Origin: Vibrio coralliilyticus ATCC BAA-450
GTDB lineage: Bacteria; Pseudomonadota; Gammaproteobacteria; Enterobacterales; Vibrionaceae
Length of the DNA: 64,000 nucleotides
Assembly (NCBI RefSeq): GCF_000176135.1
Contig: NZ_ACZN01000016.1
Coordinates: forward strand, 1 to 64,000
Reading direction: 5' to 3'
The translations under genes and the position numbers were made by a program. Positions 1-8,800 of the stretch are shown here, in pieces. The number at the start of each line of letters is the position of its first letter. The first letter of the stretch is position 1. Below the pieces are notes generated by a model. That model saw only the letters and a list, made by a program, of their open reading frames with translations, had not been told where the DNA came from and searched no databases.

Positions 1-1899
1 CTTTGAACACTTTCTTATCACCGTTGAGCTTAATATCCCCATTGGAAATAGCCTTCTCAAGAGTGGTTACACCAAGTTGTACGTCATCAAGCGTTGCTTT
101 GGTTAAAGTGAGCGAAACATCTGGATCATCATTGAATTTCGTTGTGTGGTTAAGCACTGAGTTTTCGATATACAAGGTATATTTTTCACCAAGATCGGTG
201 AAATTGATGTTAATGGTGTAGTCCTTGCCTGCCGCTTTTTCTGGAAGCAATCGAACCGCAAGATAGTCGAATAACATCTCCGGTGGCATATTTTTGATGA
301 TGTCAGGAGAGGCTGTATTGGTTCCACCTGCAGATGGAGTACCGTTTCTTAATTCATATGCACCTTGTAAGTAGACGGAACGCCAAGGGCCAGACTCAGC
401 TTGATAGCCAAGTTGCTCATAAGTATCAGCCAGTAATGCTTTACCGTTTTTACTTTGAGGGTTTGCAAATACAACGTGTTTTAACACTTCCGCTACCCAT
501 CGATATTTTCCGTTATCGAAATCTTGTCTCGCTTTGTCGATGACGGTTCTTTCCCCACCCATATATTCAACATATTTTACCGCAGCATTCGTCGGTGGAA
601 GGTTATTGAGGTCTGATGGATTACCGCTGTACCAACCCATGTAGCGTTGATAGACGGCGCGACTGTTGTGGCGCAGAGTTCCGTAGTAACCACGAGTACT
701 CCAATTATTCTCAATTTCATTTGGGAATTGAATTATTTCAGAGATTTCAGAACCAATGTAACCTTGATTCATTAAGCGAACGGTTTGGTCGTGAGTTATT
801 TGTACATATCGCGTTGAAGCTTGAAGTACTCGACAATTTCTTCTTGTCCCCACATAGGCCAGTGGTGACTTTGGAATTTAACTTCGACTTCGTCGCCCCA
901 CATTTCGATGGTTTCATTTAAGTAATGTGACCATTTCAAAGCATCGCGAACTTGTGCACCACGGAGGGTCAATATATTGTGCATGGTATTGGTACTATTT
1001 TCAGCCATCCACAGTGCTTTTTTCTCAGGGATCCAAGTATTTATCTCTGTTGGTGCTTCAGACCCTGGTGTGTATTGGAACACCATTTTAATACCATCAA
1101 CAACGTGCTCTTCACCTGTTTTTTCGATAATCAGAGTTGGGCGAATTAGCGTCGCAAGGCCGGTTGAGGTTGTTTGACCTAAGCCCCCGTTGACACCACC
1201 TTCAGGATTACGTGGCAACAGCGCGCCATACATATAAATTGCGCGTCGACCCATTGCATTGCCAGCGATGACGTTTTCAGAAACTGCATGCTCCGTAAAT
1301 CCGTGTGACGCGATAATCTGTACTTTGCCAGCTTCTACATCGGCTTCATCAACAATACCTCGAACACCGCCAAAGTGATCTATGTGGCTGTGGCTATAGA
1401 TCACCGCAGTAACAGGGCGCTCACCAAGTTCTGCGTTGATAAATGCTAACGCCGCTTTAGCGGTTTCTTGAGAAATCAACGGATCAAAAACAATCCAACC
1501 ATTTTCACCTTCAACAAAGGTAATATTGGTCAAGTCATAGCCGCGAACTTGGTAGATACCGTCAGTAACTTTAAATAGGCCGTTTATAACGTTTAGCTGA
1601 GCATTACGCCATAAACTAGGGTTAACACTATCCGGGGCTTTGGCATCTAGTGTAATGAACTTTTTATACTCTTCTAAATCCCAGACAACGTCCCCATTTT
1701 CATTAGTAATGGTGACAACATCTTGCTTGGCGATGAAGCCCTTTTGAGCACGTTCAAAATCTTTGGTGTCTTTAAATGGCAGGGTTTTATAGAGTGCTTG
1801 ATTAGTATCAATAGTGGCTTGAGTTGCAGGTTTCGACTCTGCTGCGACAACTCCTGTAGACATGACCAACACTAGCAACGAGTTCGTTATATTTCTCAT
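1..1899 (-). pseudogene. Alkyl sulfatase (metallo-beta-lactamase fold), frameshifted, 3' end outside window
   Basis: The N-terminal part reads from the ATG at 1899 to a TAA at 796-798 (367 residues). It opens with a signal-like stretch (MRNITNSLLVLVMSTGVVAA) and carries the zinc motif SHSHIDH (His170, His172, Asp174, His175), as in SdsA1/BDS1-type alkyl sulfatases that cleave sulfate from alkyl sulfates in the periplasm. Family members are about 650 residues. The missing part is present: from about 797 to position 1 another frame stays open and continues the family sequence (HDQTVRLMNQGY, then GYYGTLRHNSRAVYQRYMG, then an SCP2-like C-terminal domain). Adding one A to the AAA run at about 795-800 joins both frames. 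The start at 1899 rather than 1923 is chosen because AAGGA lies 7 bases upstream. A sequencing error cannot be excluded. Confidence 0.85.
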
Positions 1900-1923
1900 A
1901 GAGTGTTCCTTCACTATATGCAT

Positions 1924-2860
1924 GGTTATATTAAATCAGCCTATTAGTAGGTAAATATTTATTGCTAATAGGATTAGTTTTTAATATGCATCAAAATGCA
2001 TTTAACATAGTGACCATACATTAGAAGACATGGTTATGCCACATGATATTCAATTTGGTATATATCTGGAATTCACGCTTTCTAAGAAATAGGCCCCAAA
2101 CCTCATGTCTTGCTTAAAAACGTATAGAGGATGAATAAGCTATATGCACTAGAGTAAATACTTAGCAATACCTCAGCTAATCCGCTATGCACCAATTTAG
2201 TCAAATAGGTAACACAGAAATGTCCAGAAATGAGTCGATATAATGAGGGTTAATCCTTTGGAATCCGCCTTTATTCGTCATCGAGTTACGACCGACTCAA
2301 AGAAGTTTAAAATATTTATGTGGATCAACGTATTAGGCATGTGGAGCTACATAGTTCTTATTGCAAGTCTAATATTTTTAAAGTAAACGGGGTACATGCC
2401 TTAAATCATATGGGAAGCGATTGCTTAAATACTCATGTGTACTATCAAAATATAAATTTTATACCTTTCAGCATTCGGTTAATTTGCTGTCACTTTATGA
2501 GAGCCCTTACATAGCCTTACAAAGCCATACAATACTCACTGCGGTTTTAAATTAAGCTGTTCTTCTTCGATGAACAGATTTTGTACGTTCCTAGAATTCA
2601 AATTTCTTCAAGAAAATACTTATCTTGCTAGCACTATTGCGCTACGTTCATCTAGAAGTTATAAAAATGTTAATTAGGTGGGTCAGATTACCGCATTCGA
2701 TACCTTCTTGTTATAGCGTATTGAGAGTTCATACGCCCACTTAAGTAGCACTTCGCATCATAGGATGCATATCTAAGATGTTCATGAACGAACGAGGAAA
2801 CACAGCACTTTTAGGATGGTATAGGCACAGAAAAAGTACACCGAGTGGGGAGATAAACCA
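1924..2860. other. Gene-poor AT-rich intergenic stretch
   Basis: No convincing gene is visible in this 0.94-kb stretch between the sulfatase and the next gene. A 47-codon frame at 2243-2386 (plus) ends in a hydrophobic segment (MWSYIVLIASLIFLK) but lacks a ribosome binding site. An imperfect inverted repeat (GTGGG near 2679, CCCAC near 2737) is the only other structure noticed. The length and low GC suggest eroded accessory DNA. Confidence 0.5.
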
Positions 2861-3898
2861 ATGTATAAAAATGATGCTATTGCAAGTCTAAAACAATACA
2901 ACAAGCTGGATGAAGTTGAAGTAGAACCTGGAGATATACTGATATTCAAGGTATTTCCTGGCTGGGCATTTGGTCAAATCGAACTCGGAATTACATGGGG
3001 GCAAAAGCTCCTACATAAGAAGTCAGCTGATGAAAAGTTTGGGATAAAGCTTAGAGGCTCATCTACTTCTGAACATGCCGCCATTGGTTTGTCAAAAGAC
3101 TTGTTAGCAGAAGCTGCTGGAGAAATTCACGACACTGATGACATACCAAACAATGCCGCGATTGTATTTAAATGTAAAAACAAAGACTTAGCCGCGGGTG
3201 CTGTGACGGTCACTAAGGCATTGTGCAGAATGGATGTGGGTACAAGACCCAGCAATCTAACTATGCTTGACGGTAATTATGATATGGAAGGCGCTAAAAA
3301 ATCTTTGTTTAAAGAAAGAGCCTTTAAGTCGACTACCAATCAATTTATCGAAGACATTATCAGCTTCGTATATGGAAGCAGCAATGTTATCCCTAACATG
3401 TTTTGTTCACAGCTCGCTGTAGCGGCATATGAGAGTGCATCCGTGGCCTTGTATGGTAAAACTTGTTTCGGCTCAGATCCTAGAGGCGTCACTCCTAAAT
3501 ATTTGGAGCACATTCTTAACACCAGCGGGAATTTTTATCTCGCCGGACGGCTAAAAATCCCTCCTCTCATTCTTCACACTCACAAAGTGATAAAAAAATA
3601 TGAACATGCTAGAAAGTGGAAGCAAAGCCCTGCATCTATAGAACTAGTAGAGGTTTTAGAAGAAGCATGGAGTATGCAAGCAGAAGATAGAGAAGGTTAT
3701 GGCATACTATTGCATGTTTATGAGACGTACTTTGGGCTTAATGTAAAACCAGAGTATAGGCATGAAATGCGTGAACTAACTCCTGATGAACTCAATGCGC
3801 TGCCAGCCATAAAAGCATTGCGTATGAAACCCAAAAGAAATGGTCGCTTGTACAATATGGTTTTCCAAGAGATCGCGCCGTTAGAATATTTCTTGTGA
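2861..3898 (+). CDS. Permuted NlpC/P60 (YiiX/LRAT-like) domain protein
   Basis: This 345-residue protein has no signal peptide. Three elements in order fit a circularly permuted papain-like fold of the YiiX/YaeF type: an early PGDILIFK segment (residues 23-30), a histidine in SEHAAIGLS (His72) and a late cysteine in NMFCSQLAVAAYE (Cys182), which would be the catalytic pair. Such proteins are amidases, peptidases or acyltransferases; the substrate here cannot be told. Residues 230-345 form an alpha-helical tail I do not recognise. GGGGAG lies 9 bases before the ATG. It stands alone, followed by a strong terminator, in an AT-richer neighbourhood than the metabolic genes to its right, which suggests an accessory gene. 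The fold assignment rests on motifs only. Confidence 0.6.
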   Translation: MYKNDAIASLKQYNKLDEVEVEPGDILIFKVFPGWAFGQIELGITWGQKLLHKKSADEKFGIKLRGSSTSEHAAIGLSKDLLAEAAGEIHDTDDIPNNAAIVFKCKNKDLAAGAVTVTKALCRMDVGTRPSNLTMLDGNYDMEGAKKSLFKERAFKSTTNQFIEDIISFVYGSSNVIPNMFCSQLAVAAYESASVALYGKTCFGSDPRGVTPKYLEHILNTSGNFYLAGRLKIPPLILHTHKVIKKYEHARKWKQSPASIELVEVLEEAWSMQAEDREGYGILLHVYETYFGLNVKPEYRHEMRELTPDELNALPAIKALRMKPKRNGRLYNMVFQEIAPLEYFL

Positions 3899-3950
3899 TA
3901 ATTGTGATTTTTCAGTGCTAAATTGGTGTTAATCTCCAAGGTAACAATAA

Positions 3951-3984
3951 GGGCGTAACCATTAATTGGTTACGCCCTTTTTTT
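3951..3984 (+). terminator. Rho-independent terminator
   Basis: Perfect 10-bp arms GGGCGTAACC and GGTTACGCCC with a 7-base loop are followed by seven T residues. It lies 53 bases after the stop of the NlpC/P60-like gene. Confidence 0.93.
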
Positions 3985-4038
3985 GATCAGATAAAACCAA
4001 CTAACTTCAGTCGCTAATTCGCATAAGTGAGTGATTAC

Positions 4039-4653
4039 TTACGCTTTACCCTTCACTCCACAGCCTTTAATCACTAGCTGGGTGATAAATTCAGCGGCTT
4101 GTTGGTAATCGCCATTATCCAGCGTGTCTTTCTGCATAACGTTACAGATCTGCCAGCTGAAATCTGCGTAAGTCTGCGTCGCTGCCCAGATGGTGAACAT
4201 CAGGTGGTGTGCAGGGACTTTATCCATCAGCCCTTCTTCACTCCAGGTCGCGAACTTATCCAAAATCATCTGTGACTGCTTAAACAGCTCCTGCCCGATA
4301 TCTTCTGGCAGCACCTTAGCACCAGACATCACTTCATTAGCGAACACTTTAGACGCGTGTGGGTGGTCGCGTGAAATACGCAGCTTAGCTTCAATGTATT
4401 GAGTTAAGGCTTCGACTGGGTCGTCGAGTTCTTCAATCGGGCTAGAGGCTTCCAGTAACGGCTGAGTCACAGTCTGGAGCACAGCATAGTAGAGCTTGTC
4501 TTTACTGCTGAAGTAGTAGAACACATTAGGTTTAGGGATATCTGCGGCTTTTGCAATATCCGCCATCTTTGTCGCTGCGTAGCCATGGGTGGCAAACTGT
4601 TCACTCGCGACATCGATAATCAATCCCTGATTTTTCTGCCTGATACGAGACAT
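4039..4653 (-). CDS. TetR/AcrR family regulator (RutR-like)
   Basis: A 204-residue TetR-family repressor. The N-terminal helix-turn-helix spans about residues 10-55 (AIAKAADIP-type recognition region, YYFSSKDKLYYAVL following), and the C-terminal ligand domain has the RutR/YcdC-type arrangement (TQYIEAKLRISRDHPHASKV near residue 85). RutR senses pyrimidines in E. coli; the ligand here is unknown. It lies downstream of glxR on the same strand, separated by about 300 bases of RNA-like sequence, so it may control the neighbouring glyoxylate genes. That is inference from position only. An inverted repeat just upstream may be its own operator. Confidence 0.85.
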   Translation of the reverse strand: MSRIRQKNQGLIIDVASEQFATHGYAATKMADIAKAADIPKPNVFYYFSSKDKLYYAVLQTVTQPLLEASSPIEELDDPVEALTQYIEAKLRISRDHPHASKVFANEVMSGAKVLPEDIGQELFKQSQMILDKFATWSEEGLMDKVPAHHLMFTIWAATQTYADFSWQICNVMQKDTLDNGDYQQAAEFITQLVIKGCGVKGKA

Positions 4654-4681
4654 TGTTATTCCCTATACATCTGGTGTAACG

Positions 4682-4699
4682 ACATACTAAACAATATGT
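4682..4699. promoter_or_regulatory. Possible TetR autoregulatory operator
   Basis: An imperfect palindrome with outer arms ACATA and TATGT and an 8-base centre lies 29-46 bases upstream of the TetR start. Size and place fit a TetR-family operator; binding is inferred. Confidence 0.35.
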
Positions 4700-4709
4700 T
4701 AAGAGAGAC

Positions 4710-4958
4710 AAAGTGGTGGGGATAAAAAATCCCGAAGTAAGCACACCAGGAGCCTGCAATATGGAGCCCGAGGAAGGTGTAACTCCAACCTGCTGTCTTA
4801 CGACGGGAACGCGTATAAAAGGAGACGAAAAACTACGCGATTTAGTAATGAATCATTTAGGAGCAGCGACTACGGATTCAAGCCATGAGAGAATCAGCAG
4901 GACCGCTACCCCATGGAACGATGCGGGAGAGGAATCCACATCGTCCCGACAGGAATTA
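4710..4958 (+). other. Structured RNA-like fragment, possibly a group II intron remnant
   Basis: About 250 bases between the TetR gene and glxR are purine-rich and full of short complementary arms: CGCGTA (near 4810) with TACGCG (near 4836), AATGA/TCATT (near 4848-4858), GGATTC with GAATC (near 4875-4895), and CGGGA with TCCCG (near 4925-4950). The text (GGAGCCTGCAATATGGAGCC, then GACGGGAACG) reminds me of domain I of bacterial group II introns, but no reverse transcriptase and no domain V are present, so it would be a 5' remnant. An 85-codon frame runs through it (4713-4970, plus) with unlikely composition and overlaps the end of glxR. The identity is a guess; the absence of a normal gene is clear. 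Confidence 0.3.
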
Positions 4959-5852
4959 GTCCCTGATTGAGTGGCCTGAGCGTTTCTCAATCGCTTTAAT
5001 CAGCGCAGAGTGGTCCCAGTTCTGGCCGCCCATTGCTGCACAATCTTCAAACAGCTCCTGAGCATTTGCCGTATTTGGCAGTGCTACATCCAGCTCTTTT
5101 GCACCAGACAGCGCAAGGTCTAGATCTTTCTGGTGCAATGTAATCTTAAAGCCTGGGTCGAATGTGCCTTCCACCATGCGCTCGCCGTGCACTTCAAGAA
5201 TCTTCGAGTTGGCAAATCCGCCAAGCAATGCCTGACGTACACGCGCTGGATCGGCGCCCGCTTTTGACGCAAACACTAAAGCTTCAGATACAGCTTCGAT
5301 GTTCAGAGCAACAATGATTTGGTTAGCGACTTTACACGTCTGACCTGCACCATTTTCACCGACTAGCGTGATGTTTTTACCCATTACCTCAAACAGTGGA
5401 CGCGCTTTATCAAACGCTGATTGCTCACCACCAACCATGATGCTCAGTGAGGCATTAATAGCACCCACTTCACCACCTGATACTGGTGCATCAAGATATT
5501 GCGCGCCACTTTCGTTGACACGTGCCGCAATCGCCTTGGTTGCGATTGGTGAAATCGAGCTCATGTCGATAACCAGTTTGCCTGCTGCGCCACTTTCGTT
5601 TAGGCCAGCTTCAACACCGTTCTCACCGAACAGTACGTCTTCCACCTGCGGCGTGTTTGGCACCATCAGGATGATCGCGTCCGCCAGACGAGTCGCTTCT
5701 GCTGGTGAATGACAAACCAGCGCACCAGCTTCAACAAGTTCAACCGGTGGCGGGTTGAAGTGATCAGTCAACACAATGTCGTGACCCGCTTTTTGCAGGT
5801 TGATCGCCATTGGCTTACCCATGATACCTGTACCGATAAATGCAATTTTCAT
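4956..5852 (-). CDS. glxR: 2-hydroxy-3-oxopropionate (tartronate semialdehyde) reductase
   Basis: The 298-residue protein reduces tartronate semialdehyde to D-glycerate with NAD(P)H in the glyoxylate-to-glycerate route. The Rossmann motif IGTGIMGKPMAINL begins at residue 6, the substrate motif DAPVSGGEVGA lies near residue 121, and the catalytic lysine region (GAGQTCKVANQ) near residue 168, all as in the beta-hydroxyacid dehydrogenase family. Length matches GlxR/GarR (292-296). It is third in gcl-hyi-glxR, 28 bases after hyi. The homologue GarR has the same activity in galactarate breakdown; the linked gcl and hyi favour the GlxR role. Confidence 0.93.
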   Translation of the reverse strand: MKIAFIGTGIMGKPMAINLQKAGHDIVLTDHFNPPPVELVEAGALVCHSPAEATRLADAIILMVPNTPQVEDVLFGENGVEAGLNESGAAGKLVIDMSSISPIATKAIAARVNESGAQYLDAPVSGGEVGAINASLSIMVGGEQSAFDKARPLFEVMGKNITLVGENGAGQTCKVANQIIVALNIEAVSEALVFASKAGADPARVRQALLGGFANSKILEVHGERMVEGTFDPGFKITLHQKDLDLALSGAKELDVALPNTANAQELFEDCAAMGGQNWDHSALIKAIEKRSGHSIRD

Positions 5853-5880
5853 AATATGTTCTCCGTAACGTTAACCGCAC

Positions 5881-6657
5881 TTAGCGGTATAGGTTTAGCC
5901 AATCTAAGCCTTCAGTTGTGGTGGTTTTTGGCTTGTATTCACAGCCCACCCAACCTTGGTAACCCAATTCATCCAGATGTTTGAGGACAAATGGGTAGTT
6001 AATCTCACCAGTTCCCGGTTCATGACGGCCTGGGTTGTCTGCCAGCTGCACGTGGGCGATCTGGCCGATGTTGGCACTCATGGTTGGCGCTAAATCCCCT
6101 TCCATGATCTGCATGTGGTAGATGTCGTACTGAATGAACAGATTGTCACTGCCCACTTCTTTAATCACTGCTTTGGCCTGCTCAGTAGTATTGAGGAAAA
6201 AGCCCGGAATATCACGAGTGTTAATCGCTTCAATAACCAGTCGAAGCCCTGCTTCCTGCAATGCTTGAGCGGCGTATCTGAGGTTAATGACAAAGGCTGC
6301 ATGCGCATCCTGTTGGCTGACACCAGCAGGCGTAATCCCCGCCAGACAGTTGACCTGCGTATTGCCCAGCACCTTGGCGTACTGAATGGCTAACGCAACG
6401 CCTGACTGAAACTCTTCGATGCGTGACGGATCACACGCAATGCCGCGGTCGCCAGCATCCCAATCACCCGCCGGAAGGTTGAACAGCACCTGTGTCAGGT
6501 TGTTTTGCTCCAGCTTCTGTTTGATTTGCTCAGCATCAAATGCGTAAGGGAAGAGGTATTCCACACCGCTGAATCCAGCCTGAGCAGCAGCGTCAAAGCG
6601 CTCAAGGAAATCAACCTCGGTAAATAACATGGATAAATTTGCAGCAAACTTTGCCAT
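5881..6657 (-). CDS. hyi: Hydroxypyruvate isomerase
   Basis: A 258-residue TIM-barrel isomerase that interconverts tartronate semialdehyde and hydroxypyruvate. The start MAKFAANLSMLFTEVDFLER and the metal-site segments (LVIEAINTRDIPGF near residue 140, QYDIYHMQIMEGDL near 176, and GCEYKP near the C-terminus) match the Hyi branch of the xylose-isomerase-like superfamily. It lies between gcl and glxR on the minus strand. An intercistronic hairpin separates it from gcl. Confidence 0.93.
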   Translation of the reverse strand: MAKFAANLSMLFTEVDFLERFDAAAQAGFSGVEYLFPYAFDAEQIKQKLEQNNLTQVLFNLPAGDWDAGDRGIACDPSRIEEFQSGVALAIQYAKVLGNTQVNCLAGITPAGVSQQDAHAAFVINLRYAAQALQEAGLRLVIEAINTRDIPGFFLNTTEQAKAVIKEVGSDNLFIQYDIYHMQIMEGDLAPTMSANIGQIAHVQLADNPGRHEPGTGEINYPFVLKHLDELGYQGWVGCEYKPKTTTTEGLDWLNLYR

Positions 6658-6675
6658 AGTGATGTCCTTTTTCTT

Positions 6676-6693
6676 GCAGCCCTTTCGGGCTGC
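6676..6693 (-). other. Intercistronic hairpin between gcl and hyi
   Basis: GCAGCCC and GGGCTGC form a perfect 7-bp stem with a 4-base loop in the 59-base gap. There is no U-tract on the minus strand, so it more likely sets mRNA stability or relative expression than ends transcription. Confidence 0.55.
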
Positions 6694-6716
6694 TTCAGTA
6701 TTTTGCGATAAACAGA

Positions 6717-8489
6717 TTATTGATTGGCTAGCGCGGTTGGTGCGTCGTCGATGCTGTCTGCCAGAGATTCAAACTCGTTGATGGCATCAATCTCTACACC
6801 CATAGAAATGTTGGTCACGCGCTCAAGAATCACTTCCACCACAACAGGTACTTTGTGTTTGTTCATCAGCTCTTTCGCTTGTGCAAACGCGGCCTGCATC
6901 TGTTCTGGGTCAGTTACACGAATCGCTTTACAACCTAAGCCTTCAACCACAGTCACGTGGTCAACACCGTAGCCATCAAGCTCTGGCGCATTTTGGTTTT
7001 CAAACGCCAACTGAACACAGTAGTCGATATCGAACTGGCGCTGTGCCTGACGAATCAAACCTAGATAGGAGTTGTTCACCAATACGTGGATGTATGGCAG
7101 GTTGAACTGAGCGCCTACCGCTAATTCTTCAATCATGAACTGGAAGTCGTAGTCTCCCGAAATTGCCACGATGTCGCGGTTTGGATCCGCTGCACGCACG
7201 CCTAGAGCAGCTGGTGTTGTCCAGCCAAGCGGACCTGCTTGACCACAGTTGATCCAGTGGCGTGGTTTGTAAACGTGAAGGAACTGCGCCGCCGCAATCT
7301 GGGACAAACCGATAGTGCTGACATAGCACGTATCGCGGCCAAAGGCTTTGTTCATCTCTTCATAAACACGCATTGGTTTGATTGGCGCGTCAGTGTAGTG
7401 TGTCTTACGCAGCATGCTCGATTTACGCTGCTGACATTCCGCCACCCAAGCGCCACGATTAGGCAGTTTGCCAGCATCACGCCACTCACGAGCCACTTCA
7501 ACCAGCAATTCCAGCGCTGCTTTGGCGTCAGAAACGATTCCAAGATCCGGACAAAACACGCGGCCAATTTGAGTTGGTTCAATATCGACGTGAACAAACT
7601 TGCGGCCCTTGGTGTAGACATCCAGTGAACCAGTGTGTCGGTTCGCCCAGCGGTTACCAATACCGAACACGAAATCCGATTCCAGCATAGTCGCGTTGCC
7701 ATAGCGGTGCGCAGTCTGCAAGCCCACCATACCGGCCATCAGTTCGTGGTCATCCGCAATGGAGCCCCAGCCCATCAAGGTTGGGATAACAGGCACGCCA
7801 GTGATTTCAGCGAACTGTTGCAGTAGCTCTTCCGCACCAGCGTTGATTACGCCGCCACCTGATACGATGACTGGGTTTTGTGACTCACACATCATCGCCA
7901 TCGCTTTCTCAACCTGCGCACGTGTCGCTTTTGGTTGATACGCTTCTAGCGGCTCATAGGTGTCGATGTCGAATTCAATTTCCGTTAACTGAACATCAAG
8001 TGGAAGGTCGATTAGAACCGGGCCCGGACGACCAGAACGCATTAGGTGGAATGCCTGCTGGAAAGCACGCGGCACCTGAGCGGGCTCTAGAACCGTCGTC
8101 GCCCATTTGGTGACTGGTTTCGCAATGGATTCAATATCCACCGCCTGAAAATCTTCTTTGTGCAAACGGGCTCTTGGCGCCTGACCCGTAATACATAAGA
8201 TTGGAATGGAATCCGCCGACGCTGAATACAGGCCAGTGATCATGTCTGTCCCTGCTGGGCCAGATGTACCGATACAGACACCAATGTTGTCTTGATTAGT
8301 ACGGGTGTAACCCTCCGCCATGTGTGATGCACCTTCCACATGTCGTGCTAACACATGATCAATACCACCAAGCTTTTTCATTGCCGCGTACATAGGGTTG
8401 ATGGCAGCGCCTGGAACGCCGAAGGCAATGTCTACGCCTTCCTTTTTCAATACTTCTACCGCTGCTTCGATTGCCTTCATCTTTGCCAT
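6717..8489 (-). CDS. gcl: Glyoxylate carboligase (tartronate-semialdehyde synthase)
   Basis: This thiamine-diphosphate enzyme condenses two glyoxylate molecules to tartronate semialdehyde and CO2. The protein (590 residues from the chosen start) follows E. coli Gcl closely from [10 protein letters not shown], through [26 protein letters not shown] and [20 protein letters not shown] to the diphosphate and Mg site [20 protein letters not shown], and [14 protein letters not shown] near the end. I chose the ATG at 8489 rather than the frame's first codon at 8546 because it matches the family start and GGAGG lies 7 bases upstream. The C-terminal 25 residues differ from the E. coli tail. It heads the minus-strand glyoxylate operon. 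Confidence 0.96.
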   Translation of the reverse strand: MAKMKAIEAAVEVLKKEGVDIAFGVPGAAINPMYAAMKKLGGIDHVLARHVEGASHMAEGYTRTNQDNIGVCIGTSGPAGTDMITGLYSASADSIPILCITGQAPRARLHKEDFQAVDIESIAKPVTKWATTVLEPAQVPRAFQQAFHLMRSGRPGPVLIDLPLDVQLTEIEFDIDTYEPLEAYQPKATRAQVEKAMAMMCESQNPVIVSGGGVINAGAEELLQQFAEITGVPVIPTLMGWGSIADDHELMAGMVGLQTAHRYGNATMLESDFVFGIGNRWANRHTGSLDVYTKGRKFVHVDIEPTQIGRVFCPDLGIVSDAKAALELLVEVAREWRDAGKLPNRGAWVAECQQRKSSMLRKTHYTDAPIKPMRVYEEMNKAFGRDTCYVSTIGLSQIAAAQFLHVYKPRHWINCGQAGPLGWTTPAALGVRAADPNRDIVAISGDYDFQFMIEELAVGAQFNLPYIHVLVNNSYLGLIRQAQRQFDIDYCVQLAFENQNAPELDGYGVDHVTVVEGLGCKAIRVTDPEQMQAAFAQAKELMNKHKVPVVVEVILERVTNISMGVEIDAINEFESLADSIDDAPTALANQ

Positions 8490-8505
8490 GCGAACCTCCA
8501 TTTCA

Positions 8506-8538
8506 ATTGTATACAATCCAAAGATACTTTGTGTACTA
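8506..8538. promoter_or_regulatory. Operator pair upstream of gcl
   Basis: The perfect 12-bp palindrome ATTGTATACAAT (8506-8517) and the related TTGTGTACTA (8529-8538) have centres 22 bp apart, two helical turns. Both resemble GntR-type sites (TTGTNTACAA). They sit directly upstream of the gcl start, a position suited to repression. No GntR gene is in this window, so the protein that binds is unknown. Confidence 0.55.
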
Positions 8539-8651
8539 TGAATCAATTTCTAAATATAGCAACCCCATTTGCAACATTTTTTCAACATAGAACATTTACC
8601 CTAAGTGGTTGCTAACCCCATAACACAAAGAAACCATTACTTTACATAAAA

Positions 8652-8669
8652 TATCTTTACGTAAAAATA
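8652..8669. promoter_or_regulatory. MarR-type operator look-alike
   Basis: TATCTTTACGTAAAAATA matches 16 of 18 bases of the operator at 18590-18607 in front of the marR/EamA pair. It lies in the middle of the gcl-aceB divergent region. Confidence 0.35.
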
Positions 8670-8715
8670 ATTTCCCAGACGAGTAAATGAAAAATAAATG
8701 TTAAATACCCTTTGA

Positions 8716-8768
8716 TTGTTTACAAATTTTCCCATATAAGTATTCGTGTAAATAATTTTTGTACACAA
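8716..8768. promoter_or_regulatory. Operator pair upstream of aceB
   Basis: TTGTTTACAA (8716-8725) and TTGTACACAA (8759-8768) repeat the gcl-side palindrome with one or two changes. Their centres are 43 bp apart, about four helical turns. They lie 33-85 bases before the malate synthase start, so one regulator could control both arms of glyoxylate use. Confidence 0.5.
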
Positions 8769-8800
8769 AATCGATCAATATTGTTTAAAGGAGACGAACA

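Noticed and set aside
2243..2386. A 47-codon frame with hydrophobic end, and the overlapping 64-codon frame at 2320-2514
   Set aside because: No ribosome binding site, and the two frames exclude each other; composition is that of AT-rich intergenic DNA.
4713..4970. 85-codon frame between the TetR gene and glxR
   Set aside because: Unusual composition, overlaps the end of glxR on the other strand, and lies in sequence that looks like structured RNA.
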